A DNA stretch of 5,377 nucleotides from Clostridia bacterium (GCA_900751885.1 CAADTH010000032.1:1-5377), one strand, 5' to 3'. Positions 1 to 5,273 are shown, numbered from the stretch's first letter. Translations and numbers: made by a program. Notes: generated by a model from the letters alone, not told the origin.

Positions 1-172
1 TGCGGGAATACTTCCTTTCTTAAATGTTTAGGTTTGGTAGCTTAAAGCATAACACAGAAAAGGTATTTCCGCTTTTTAATTATTCAGTTGTAACACATGA
101 GTTAAACCAGATAGGGATAAAAATAGATATGTATCGGCAGGAGTACAGATTTACTCCTGCTTTCGCCTTTAT
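1..172. other. AT-rich gene-free left flank, possible element end
   Basis: No open frame of useful length crosses this stretch, and no gene was recognised. It lies just beyond the 3' end of the recombinase gene. In elements such as Tn5397 the serine recombinase gene sits at one end with its 3' end near the junction, so an attachment site or chromosomal junction could lie here. That is inference, because no second copy of a core sequence is visible in the window to define the boundary. The segment holds one clear hairpin at 137-160. It also has an imperfect inverted repeat (9 of 10 matching) between 2-11 and 63-72, of unknown meaning. Confidence 0.4.
137..160. terminator. Perfect 9-bp hairpin after the recombinase gene, possible terminator
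   Basis: GCAGGAGTA at 137-145 pairs perfectly with TACTCCTGC at 152-160 around a 6-nt loop. It lies 12 bp beyond the recombinase stop codon. A second small hairpin (164-168 with 175-179) spans the stop codon itself. On the minus strand no immediate T-run follows the 9-bp stem (the first, TATTTTTAT, comes about 10 nt later). On the plus strand the stem is followed by TTTCGCCTTT. It could therefore be a weak two-way terminator, a 3'-end mRNA stabiliser, or part of the element's end structure. Confidence 0.45.
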
Positions 173-1831
173 TCAGGCGGTTTGACGTGTAGTACGCTGC
201 ATATATTCCCTCTCCATTTCCCGCATTTCCTCGTCTGTGGGAATATCCACAATCCCGACATAGGAATAGTAAATGTCGATTTGCTGTGTCCGTTTCCCGT
301 CCTTTTTCTCACGCTCATGGATTACGATTTTATCCACAAATGCGTTTAGGATTTCGGGCGTGAGTTCGTCAATGCGGGTATATTTCTTTGTGACGGCTAT
401 CAGCTTTGATACATTGGTGGTTTCCATGTCGGCTTCGCTGACTTCGGCTGTTAAGGATTCGATTTCCTGTTTTAGCTGTTCCTGCTCCGCTTCGTATCCG
501 TCTGACAGCTTGCAAAAGCGTTCGTCATTCAGCTTTCCGTTGACATTGTCCTCGTAGATTTTACGGAACAGGCGGTCAAGCTCATCCATCCGCTTTTCGT
601 CCTTTTCTATCTGTTTCTGCTTTGCAGACAGTTCGTATCGGCGTTCCGCAAGGGTGGTGTCTATCTGTTGTCGGATAAATACACGCTCAAACTGCTGCAG
701 ATAGGACAGGAAATGCTGAAGCTGTTTCAAAACCAACTGATTTAGTGCGTCTTCTCGGATATAGTGCTGCGTACAGTTCTGCGTGCGGCTCGTCCGCTTG
801 TACTGGGAACAGCGGAAATGCGTGTATCTATTGGCAGTGGCAAGGCTTAGTTTTGCCCCGCAGTCGGCACAATAAAGCAGTCCAGAAAACATGCTCGTAA
901 TCCCGCTGTTGGTCGGTCTGCGTTTATTTTCCCGTATCATCTGCACCTTATCCCACACTTCCCTGTCAATAATCGGCGTATGGGCGTTCTCAATATATGC
1001 CCGCATTTCCTTTGCGGTTGGGATACGCTTCTTGCTTTTAAAGCCCAAACGGGTGGATTTGAAGCTCTCCGTACAGCCGATATACGCCACATTTTCCAGA
1101 ATAGCAGCTACGGCTGACGGCTCCCAACAATACGGATTTTCCGAAACCCTCGCCACGCCGACGCCCTTTGACGCTTTGTAGGCTGACGGGGTAAGCACCT
1201 TTTCCTCCCACAAAATAGTGGCAATGGCTGACATTCCGTTTCCCTGCATACAGAGGAAAAATATCCTGCGGACAACCGCCGCCGCTTCCTCGTCCACAAG
1301 CCATCGGGTATTATCATCAGGATTGCGTAAATATCCGTAAGGCGGCGCACCCAGATGTTCGCCCGCAAGCCCCTTCGCTTTCTTGACTTCCTTTACTTTT
1401 TTGCTCGTGCTTTTGGGATACCACTCATTAAAAAGGTTGGTAAATGCGGCAAATTCGTTGCTCTCAAGGCTGCCCGTGTCCACATTGTCCATGATGGCGA
1501 TAAAGCGCACCCCTGCTTCGGGATAAATGATTTCGGAGTATGAGCCGACCTCGATATAGTTCCTGCCAAAGCGGGAGAGGTCTTTTACAATGACCGTTGT
1601 TACAAGCCCCTTGTCAATATCCTCTGACATTTTCTTAAAAGAAGGGCGGTTAAAATTCGTACCCGTATAGCCATCGTCCACATAGTAGGTGGGATTTGGA
1701 AACCCGTGTTCCTTAGCGTACTTGAATAGATATTCTTTTTGATTTACGATACTGTTGCTCTCGCCTTCACGTCCATCGTCCTGACTCAGACGACAGTACA
1801 AGGCGGTGATTTCTTCCTGCTGTCTTTGCAA
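173..1831 (-). CDS. Large serine recombinase, TndX/TnpX type
   Basis: Site-specific DNA recombinase expected to excise and integrate the element by serine-nucleophile chemistry. With the TTG start at 1829-1831 it is 552 aa. The N-terminal resolvase domain (about 10-150) has the YCRLS motif with the likely nucleophile Ser16, and the conserved LSRFGRNY stretch with Arg87 and Arg90. A recombinase domain (about 155-300) begins near PPYGY. A zinc ribbon uses Cys321, Cys324, Cys341 and Cys353. A charged coiled coil (about 375-465) and a C-terminal DUF4368-like tail follow. The length fits the TnpX/TndX group. An in-frame GTG at 1858 gives 561 aa but has no ribosome-binding site, whereas AAGGAG sits 6 nt before the TTG. 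That start also puts the nucleophile at about residue 16, where the family has it. The frame is intact. The gene follows the tnpW-like gene by about 108 nt and has its own promoter. The family call is firm, the exact start less so. Confidence 0.95.
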   Translation of the reverse strand: MQRQQEEITALYCRLSQDDGREGESNSIVNQKEYLFKYAKEHGFPNPTYYVDDGYTGTNFNRPSFKKMSEDIDKGLVTTVIVKDLSRFGRNYIEVGSYSEIIYPEAGVRFIAIMDNVDTGSLESNEFAAFTNLFNEWYPKSTSKKVKEVKKAKGLAGEHLGAPPYGYLRNPDDNTRWLVDEEAAAVVRRIFFLCMQGNGMSAIATILWEEKVLTPSAYKASKGVGVARVSENPYCWEPSAVAAILENVAYIGCTESFKSTRLGFKSKKRIPTAKEMRAYIENAHTPIIDREVWDKVQMIRENKRRPTNSGITSMFSGLLYCADCGAKLSLATANRYTHFRCSQYKRTSRTQNCTQHYIREDALNQLVLKQLQHFLSYLQQFERVFIRQQIDTTLAERRYELSAKQKQIEKDEKRMDELDRLFRKIYEDNVNGKLNDERFCKLSDGYEAEQEQLKQEIESLTAEVSEADMETTNVSKLIAVTKKYTRIDELTPEILNAFVDKIVIHEREKKDGKRTQQIDIYYSYVGIVDIPTDEEMREMEREYMQRTTRQTA

Positions 1832-1837
1832 TGCTTT

Positions 1838-1843
1838 CTCCTT
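1838..1843 (-). promoter_or_regulatory. Ribosome-binding site that sets a TTG start for the recombinase
   Basis: AAGGAG on the minus strand with a 6-nt spacer to the TTG at 1831-1829. It lies inside the longer frame that begins with GTG at 1858. The sequence before that GTG has no purine-rich motif at the right distance, so this site argues for the shorter protein. Confidence 0.7.
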
Positions 1844-1879
1844 TCCGACAGCAGACACGATAGTATGAAGTGTAGATAC

Positions 1880-1908
1880 AGTATACCACGCCTGCGGTCA
1901 AACTTCAA
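1880..1908 (-). promoter_or_regulatory. Sigma-70-type promoter of the recombinase gene
   Basis: On the minus strand, -35 TTGAAG (1908-1903) and -10 TATACT (1885-1880) are separated by exactly 17 bp. Transcription would start near 1873, leaving a leader of about 40 nt before the TTG start. This would let the recombinase be made independently of the mobilization operon upstream. No terminator is seen between the tnpW-like gene and this promoter, so read-through may add to expression. Confidence 0.65.
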
Positions 1909-1920
1909 CGCTTTAAAGCG
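1909..1920. promoter_or_regulatory. Perfect 12-bp palindrome abutting the recombinase -35 box
   Basis: CGCTTTAAAGCG is a perfect palindrome lying directly upstream of, and touching, the TTGAAG -35 hexamer. Its position suggests an operator for a dimeric regulator of recombinase expression. No cognate regulator can be named from the window. Confidence 0.4.
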
Positions 1921-1939
1921 ATAATCTTTCCGATATTTC

Positions 1940-2230
1940 TTAATCCTCATCATAACCCTCGGAATCAAAACTGTAATCTGCTGTGTCCCGCATGAATATC
2001 CTGCTGAGAAGCCCAAGCAAGTCCCTCCCGTCCTCTCGGAAATGTGCGGTCACTGTATATTCCGTGCCGCCGATTTTCTCGCAGAGCGTTGCCTGTTCAG
2101 GGATACGCATAAGGGGCATAATGTTTTCAGCAGGCGGCAGGGGCGGGTACACCCTATTCGGGTTTACCATTGAGATACCCTTATTTTCGTCTAAAATTTC
2201 CGTAAGTTCCTGTTCTGTCAGTCTGCTCAT
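1940..2230 (-). CDS. TnpW-like transposon-encoded protein
   Basis: Small 96-aa protein whose middle part (about residues 50-80) matches the TnpW pattern: a KIGGTEYTVTAHF strand segment followed by a helix ending in LLSRIFMRDT. TnpW was named from Tn4451-type elements, and I know of no firm function for it. Residues 1-48 (about half of the chain) form an N-terminal extension rich in proline around 29-38 (YPPLPP). The C-terminus is acidic. The start codon overlaps the relaxase stop in an ATGA arrangement, so translation is probably coupled and the protein is made alongside the mobilization proteins. No membrane segment or signal peptide is seen. The family call rests on the motif and context only. 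Confidence 0.75.
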   Translation of the reverse strand: MSRLTEQELTEILDENKGISMVNPNRVYPPLPPAENIMPLMRIPEQATLCEKIGGTEYTVTAHFREDGRDLLGLLSRIFMRDTADYSFDSEGYDED

Positions 2231-3582
2231 CGCAATGCGTCCTCCCTCTTGCGGTCTGTCCTGCCATTCTGGTTTGACCTTTGATTTTCAACCGTATCGT
2301 GGATTTGGTTCAAGCAGTCATCAATGTGGGCAGAGCGTTTTTCAATCCCGTCCGCATATTTCAGCCGCTTTCGCAGCTCCGTTATCCGTTCCGTCACCCC
2401 GTTTTTTTCTTCTCGGAGCGTTTCTTTCTCGGCGGGTGAAGCACGCCGTATCTTATTCTGCAAATGCCGCCGATAGTTGGTAAGCCTGTCCATTTCCGTC
2501 TGGTTCTTCTCCCTGTCGGCGTGCAAATCGGAGAGGGTGGAGATGTTATGCTCCGACATATAGCGTACCTGTGTGGTAATCTCATCCAGTTTCCGAAGCT
2601 CCTCTTTCATAAGCGGGCTTGTCGGCTTGTAGTCCGTGCCTTTGGGAAATATCCCCAACTGATAGCACCAATAGTAATACAACGCTAAGATTCCCCTTGT
2701 TTTCTGGTGCGGTTTCCAAGCCTTTTTATATTCTTCGGGCATATGGGGAGAGTAGGAAATCTTTGCTTTGTAGTTCCCATATCTTGCCCTTGTGCCTAAA
2801 TGTGAACGGATAAAATCGGGCGTTAAGCGTTCATCAAGCGTATCTAATCTTGTGAAATGCTTATACTGCGGCAGCTTCATTTTCCAATGCCCGCCCGAAA
2901 AATCAACCTCGTAGCCTTTGTCGATTAGATACTTCATCATGTGCGGAATATCCCGACTGCCGCTGATTGCCTCCGCTAAATCTTCCAGATAGACGTTGTA
3001 GCGTGTCGGCTTGCCGCTCTTTTCATCCAGATACAGCGGTCTTGACGGTGCTTTCTTCGGGTTCTCAATCACCGATAATCCGTACTCTCTGCACAAGCGG
3101 TCTGACGTTTCCCTTAGCCGTTTCTGCTCCGATTTTGAGTAATTATATTTGCTCCCATCCAGATAGGAAACAGAGTTGAAGCAGAAGTGATTGTGGAGAT
3201 GCCCCCTGTCAAGGTGGGTGACAACGATTATCTGGTACTTGTCGCCCCACATTTCCCTCGCAAGTTTTAAGCCGATTTCGTGGCATTGTTCGGGCGTTAC
3301 TTCGTCTGGCTTGAAGCTCTGGTAGCCGTGCCAAGCGATATACCCGCCTGTCTTCTGGTACTGCTTTTTCGTTAGAATCATCTGCTGTAACGCTGTTTCT
3401 TTTAAACAGTTGATGGCGGAAACAAACTCTCCATTGTCCGTTTTCTGTGGATTCTTCACATAGGAGAACACGTCAAAGAAGTCCTGCATCTCCTTATTCG
3501 GCACGGTCTTTTCTGGGTTTTCCACATAAGAAATTAAGTCTTTCAACCGTCCTTCGATGTGCCAGAGGCTCGTTGCCGCCAT
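2227..3582 (-). CDS. Relaxase / mobilization nuclease, VirD2-like MOBP class
   Basis: DNA-strand transferase of 451 aa, expected to nick at oriT, bind covalently to the 5' end through a tyrosine, and pilot the strand through a conjugation channel supplied by a helper. The N-terminal relaxase domain (about 1-180, PF03432 type) shows a likely catalytic Tyr19 in SYVENPEKT. The metal-binding histidine triad is HLDRGHLHNHF (His123, Asp125, His128, His130, His132), with Asn136 after it. A conserved GYQSFKPDEVTPEQ segment lies near 86-99. Residues about 325-415 are highly charged and probably coiled coil, and the extreme C-terminus is basic. The start is one base after the mobC stop (TGA-T-ATG), with only a weak GGGGG upstream, which points to coupled translation. 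The stop overlaps the next start. The reading frame is intact and the length is usual for clostridial IME relaxases. Confidence 0.93.
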   Translation of the reverse strand: MAATSLWHIEGRLKDLISYVENPEKTVPNKEMQDFFDVFSYVKNPQKTDNGEFVSAINCLKETALQQMILTKKQYQKTGGYIAWHGYQSFKPDEVTPEQCHEIGLKLAREMWGDKYQIIVVTHLDRGHLHNHFCFNSVSYLDGSKYNYSKSEQKRLRETSDRLCREYGLSVIENPKKAPSRPLYLDEKSGKPTRYNVYLEDLAEAISGSRDIPHMMKYLIDKGYEVDFSGGHWKMKLPQYKHFTRLDTLDERLTPDFIRSHLGTRARYGNYKAKISYSPHMPEEYKKAWKPHQKTRGILALYYYWCYQLGIFPKGTDYKPTSPLMKEELRKLDEITTQVRYMSEHNISTLSDLHADREKNQTEMDRLTNYRRHLQNKIRRASPAEKETLREEKNGVTERITELRKRLKYADGIEKRSAHIDDCLNQIHDTVENQRSNQNGRTDRKREDALR

Positions 3583-3583
3583 A

Positions 3584-3928
3584 TCAGACTGCCCCCTGTT
3601 CCGTCAATTTTTCCATGTCAAACTGCTGTGGGAGGGTATAATTCCGTTGCAGTTCCAAGATAAAATCCTCAATCTCCCTGCATATTTCATCAGCGGAAGG
3701 GGCGTAGGGGATACACTTTTTAAAGGCTACGTGTACTTCGTAAAGCGTGCCTAATAGTTCCCAAAATTCTTTCTCTGGCTGTGGCTGCGGTGCGTTTCCC
3801 CTGCATAACTGACGCATAAATTCTGCGGTGGACAGACCGCAGGCGGATGAATACTGCTTTAATTTTTCATGTTCTTCTTCGCTCAATCTAAAAGTAATGC
3901 ATACTTTTTCTGATTTTTCTCTACTCAT
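3584..3928 (-). CDS. MobC-type relaxosome accessory protein (ribbon-helix-helix)
   Basis: Small 114-aa protein with an N-terminal ribbon-helix-helix fold at about 9-44. The strand VCITFRLS is followed by two helices ending in STAEFMRQLCRG. Such proteins bind oriT as dimers, help the relaxase open and nick DNA, and often repress their own operon. A Pro/Gln-rich linker (about 45-53) leads to a helical C-terminal half. GGAGG at 3943-3939 lies 10 nt before the ATG, slightly long but the only good site. It is the first gene of the mobilization operon, one base ahead of the relaxase. The candidate oriT hairpins lie about 45-145 bp upstream, as expected for a self-binding accessory protein. The family call rests on the fold pattern and position. 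Confidence 0.85.
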   Translation of the reverse strand: MSREKSEKVCITFRLSEEEHEKLKQYSSACGLSTAEFMRQLCRGNAPQPQPEKEFWELLGTLYEVHVAFKKCIPYAPSADEICREIEDFILELQRNYTLPQQFDMEKLTEQGAV

Positions 3929-3972
3929 TTTTCTTAATCCTCCAGTTTTATTTTTCCTTTTATCGGGGTAGC

Positions 3973-4074
3973 TAGGGGTTGTCCCCTAAGTTAGTCCACA
4001 CGCCTTTAGGGTGTGGATTGGATTGTGGCTGACACAATCCGATGCTCGCTATCTCTGTGGACAACTCCGCAGAG
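3973..4074. other. Candidate origin of transfer (oriT), four-hairpin cluster
   Basis: Four inverted repeats are packed into 102 bp just upstream of mobC. TAGGGG/CCCCTA (3973-3978, 3983-3988) has a TTGT loop. CCACAC/GTGTGG (3996-4001, 4011-4016) has an inner CC/GG pair. GGATTGTG/CACAATCC (4020-4027, 4033-4040) has a 5-nt loop. CTCTGTGG/CCGCAGAG (4053-4060, 4067-4074) has one T-G pair. The heptamer GGACAAC occurs at both outer edges in opposite orientation: plus strand 4059-4065 and minus strand 3984-3978. oriT sites typically combine inverted repeats for relaxase and accessory-protein binding next to the mob genes, which is what is seen here. The nick position cannot be assigned. Confidence 0.6.
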
Positions 4075-4207
4075 CATTTTTCTGTGTAACGGCTTTCTTA
4101 ATGCCTGCCTTTACCCTCCGAAAAGGAAATCCTATGTCCTTTCCACCTCCGTTCTGGATTTTATTGCCTTTGACTTTTGGATAAATGAAAAAGCCGCCAC
4201 ACTGCAT
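4049..4207 (-). CDS. Doubtful 52-aa small ORF in the mob leader
   Basis: A frame from ATG at 4207 to TAG at 4049 encodes 52 aa. The peptide is basic (many Lys and Arg), starts MQCGGFFIYPKVKGNK and ends SCPQR. No ribosome-binding site lies at normal distance; the nearest purine run is about 20 nt upstream. The 3' end runs through the outermost hairpin of the candidate oriT. No family was recognised. Any conservation here may reflect DNA structure rather than protein. Confidence 0.15.
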   Translation of the reverse strand: MQCGGFFIYPKVKGNKIQNGGGKDIGFPFRRVKAGIKKAVTQKNALRSCPQR

Positions 4208-4280
4208 CACGAACGACAAGAGGATTCCCTCCCGCTCTGATTCGCAATGCTATGTAGCGGCTTTGAAATTCAAAACCCAT
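4161..4280 (-). CDS. Doubtful 39-aa small ORF in the mob leader
   Basis: A frame from ATG at 4280 to TAA at 4161 encodes a basic 39-aa peptide starting MGFEFQSRYIALRIRAGG. A short AAGG lies about 5 nt upstream of the ATG. The start codon is embedded in the 3' arm of the 4279-4305 hairpin, so translation could be controlled by that structure if it is real. No family was recognised, and it may equally be a chance frame. Confidence 0.15.
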   Translation of the reverse strand: MGFEFQSRYIALRIRAGGNPLVVRDAVWRLFHLSKSQRQ

Positions 4281-4305
4281 GTCAGCCTTGCCGATTGGCT
4301 GACAT
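4279..4305. repeat. 9-bp perfect hairpin in the mob leader
   Basis: ATGTCAGCC (4279-4287) pairs with GGCTGACAT (4297-4305) around a 9-nt loop. In the minus-strand transcript it lies some 350 nt ahead of mobC and holds the ATG of a doubtful 39-aa frame in its 3' arm. On the plus strand it is followed by TTTAATCTT, so it could also be a weak plus-strand terminator. The role is unknown. A neighbouring short dyad, TTTGAA-A-TTCAAA, lies at 4262-4274. Confidence 0.5.
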
Positions 4306-4359
4306 TTTAATCTTATATCTATGTGCTTATTTAATTTTCAATCTTCCAATTTCCCCATT

Positions 4360-4390
4360 GGTATTTCAGAATACCATAGCGGCAATATGG
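4360..4390. promoter_or_regulatory. Two dyads overlapping the mob promoter, candidate operators
   Basis: GGTATT-tcag-AATACC (4360-4375) covers the -10 box, and CCATA-7 nt-TATGG (4374-4390) fills the spacer between -10 and -35. The dyads are adjacent and share two bases. Such placement fits repression by a dimeric protein, for example autoregulation by the ribbon-helix-helix MobC protein. The identity of the binder is inference. Confidence 0.4.
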
Positions 4391-4397
4391 CTGTCAA
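4368..4397 (-). promoter_or_regulatory. Probable promoter of the mobilization operon
   Basis: On the minus strand a consensus -35 TTGACA (4397-4392) precedes -10 TATTCT (4373-4368) with an 18-bp spacer. It points toward mobC. The predicted start near 4361 gives a leader of over 400 nt that contains the candidate oriT, so transcription would cross oriT. No better promoter was found closer to mobC. Confidence 0.55.
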
Positions 4398-4454
4398 GAT
4401 TTTGCACAAACTTTTTAGTATTCTCTATGGACAGGGATTTTATTCACTTATTCT

Positions 4455-4489
4455 AAAATTGGGTGGGAGAATTTTATCCCCCACCCAAT
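4455..4489 (-). terminator. Intrinsic terminator of the sigma-like gene
   Basis: On the minus strand ATTGGGTGGG (4489-4480) pairs perfectly with CCCACCCAAT (4467-4458) around a 12-nt loop. A short T-run, TTTTAGAA, follows. The hairpin begins about 31 nt after the sigma-like stop codon. It separates that gene from the mobilization operon and its own promoter. Confidence 0.8.
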
Positions 4490-4520
4490 AGCCCATAAGA
4501 AAGCATGCTGTATTAGATGA

Positions 4521-4946
4521 CTATAAAATCTTCCGCAACTTTTTTCTAAGATGGTCTAACCGTGCATAGATAGCACCCGTCGTTAAATGCACAAGCGGGG
4601 CAATCTCTTTTGTGGAATACCCTTTCATTTTCAGCAGAACGATTTGCAGTGTACGCCTGTCCACCGTAAGTAATGCCTGATACAGATTTTCATCTTCGAT
4701 TTCATCCAGTAAATCTTCAACGGTCTTTACTTCGGCTGACTGTTCCCTGTCTGCCATTCCCTCAAGGTATTCCCCGAAATCGCTTGTCCAATGGTAAAAC
4801 CGCCTGTTGGAATTAAAGTCTGCCCTGTCGTCAATACGGATTTGTTCGATGGTAGCTTCATCAACTCCATGTTCCCGCAACACTTTTTCCTCGGCTTCTT
4901 TCCAGATACGCCACTTCCTGTCCTCACGTCCGTTGTTATATGCCAT
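4521..4946 (-). CDS. Sigma-70 region-4-like regulator
   Basis: A 141-aa protein with a C-terminal helix-turn-helix of the sigma-70 region 4 type at about residues 85-141. The core is GYSTKEIAPLVHLTTGAIY, followed by a basic helix (LDHLRKKLRKIL). The N-terminal half is charged and helical, and I see no region 2 (-10-binding) signature. It is therefore more likely a sigma-like DNA-binding regulator than a stand-alone sigma factor. Small proteins of this type are common in Tn916-like and other Bacillota elements. The ATG at 4946-4944 is chosen because GGAGG (4959-4955) lies 8 nt upstream. A TTG at 4961 would place the start across that site. It has its own terminator downstream and a complex leader upstream, which suggests regulated expression. 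Its target promoters are unknown, though the mob and recombinase promoters nearby are natural candidates. Confidence 0.85.
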   Translation of the reverse strand: MAYNNGREDRKWRIWKEAEEKVLREHGVDEATIEQIRIDDRADFNSNRRFYHWTSDFGEYLEGMADREQSAEVKTVEDLLDEIEDENLYQALLTVDRRTLQIVLLKMKGYSTKEIAPLVHLTTGAIYARLDHLRKKLRKIL

Positions 4947-4961
4947 TCTTTTTTCCTCCAA

Positions 4962-5273
4962 TCAATCTGAATCTTTGAAAACATAAAAATCCAGATTGAA
5001 AGGCGGCGAACGACACTTAACACCAATAATAGTCCTGCGGCACTTTCCAACCAAAAACGACAAAAGAAAAACCGCAAAGGCTTTGTGACCTTTACGGTTA
5101 TGGGAAATACTAATTCTGTTGTATGGAGATTGTACTTCTACCTTCATGGTGGGAAGTACCGTTGCACTGGCAGGGATTTTTTTAACTGGCTTCCCGCCAT
5201 TCCCTGATGTGCTATGTATAAATAAACTTTGCTTTATATAAGCAGATGGGCAACCGCCCGAAAAAAGGAACAT
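4962..5273 (-). CDS. Possible leader ORF, 103 codons, function unknown
   Basis: The frame starts with ATG at 5273, has GGAGG (5284-5280) 6 nt upstream, and ends with TGA 15 nt before the sigma-like ATG. Start spacing and end position look deliberate. The protein matches no family I recognise: it has no clear domain, though a hydrophobic patch (AFAVFLLSFLVG) occurs near residues 65-76. That patch is encoded across and just after the terminator stem and its T-run, so it may simply be a by-product of the T-rich tract. The ribosome-binding site is locked in a hairpin. It could be a regulatory leader frame whose translation matters more than its product, or a chance frame. Confidence 0.35.
   Translation of the reverse strand: MFLFSGGCPSAYIKQSLFIHSTSGNGGKPVKKIPASATVLPTMKVEVQSPYNRISISHNRKGHKAFAVFLLSFLVGKCRRTIIGVKCRSPPFNLDFYVFKDSD
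5026..5054 (-). promoter_or_regulatory. Possible internal promoter of the sigma-like gene
   Basis: On the minus strand TTGGTT (5054-5049) and TATTAT (5031-5026) are separated by 17 bp, just downstream of the terminator at 5061-5098. Transcription would begin near 5019, about 73 nt before the sigma-like ATG. If active, it would give basal sigma-like expression independent of the attenuated leader. The -35 match is weak. Confidence 0.4.
5061..5098 (-). terminator. Strong intrinsic terminator inside the leader ORF
   Basis: On the minus strand ACCGTAAAGG (5098-5089) pairs with CCTTTGCGGT (5080-5071) around an 8-nt loop, and TTTTCTTTTG follows at 5070-5061. The one imperfect pair is U-G in the minus-strand RNA but C/A in the plus-strand RNA, so the structure favours minus-strand transcripts. 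It would stop transcription arriving from the right before the sigma-like gene unless overridden. Confidence 0.8.

Larger units (their letters stand above)
3929..4520. other. 592-bp control region upstream of the mobilization operon
   Basis: No convincing protein gene is present. From right to left it contains the terminator of the sigma-like gene (4455-4489), a promoter with overlapping dyads (4360-4397), a 9-bp hairpin (4279-4305) and a four-hairpin cluster (3973-4074). The mobC ribosome-binding site closes it at the left. Two tiny minus-strand frames (4161-4280 and 4049-4207) overlap these structures and are treated as doubtful. If the promoter at 4397 is the operon promoter, the untranslated leader is over 400 nt. 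Confidence 0.6.

Noticed and set aside
2..72. Imperfect inverted repeat, 2-11 with 63-72, as a recombinase or transposon end repeat
   Set aside because: Only 9 of 10 bases match, the spacing is large, and serine-recombinase elements do not need terminal inverted repeats. No matching copy was seen at the right side.
1038..1368. Minus-strand frames of 86-88 codons inside the recombinase gene
   Set aside because: Out-of-frame shadows of an intact, family-matching coding sequence.
1983..2483. Plus-strand open frame of 166 codons
   Set aside because: It lies opposite the tnpW-like and relaxase genes, has no recognisable domain or ribosome-binding context, and reads as a Ser/Pro/Phe-rich antisense shadow.
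4013..4456. Two plus-strand frames, 4013-4240 and 4247-4456
   Set aside because: They run across the candidate oriT hairpins and the mob promoter, lack ribosome-binding sites, and match no family. Structure and promoter signals on the other strand explain the DNA better.
4947..4961. Upstream TTG start for the sigma-like gene at 4961
   Set aside because: It would overlap the GGAGG site that is correctly spaced for the ATG at 4946.
4727..5077. Minus-strand frame of 116 codons overlapping the sigma-like gene
   Set aside because: It is in another frame of the well-supported sigma-like gene and begins in the terminator T-run, which accounts for its Phe-rich start.
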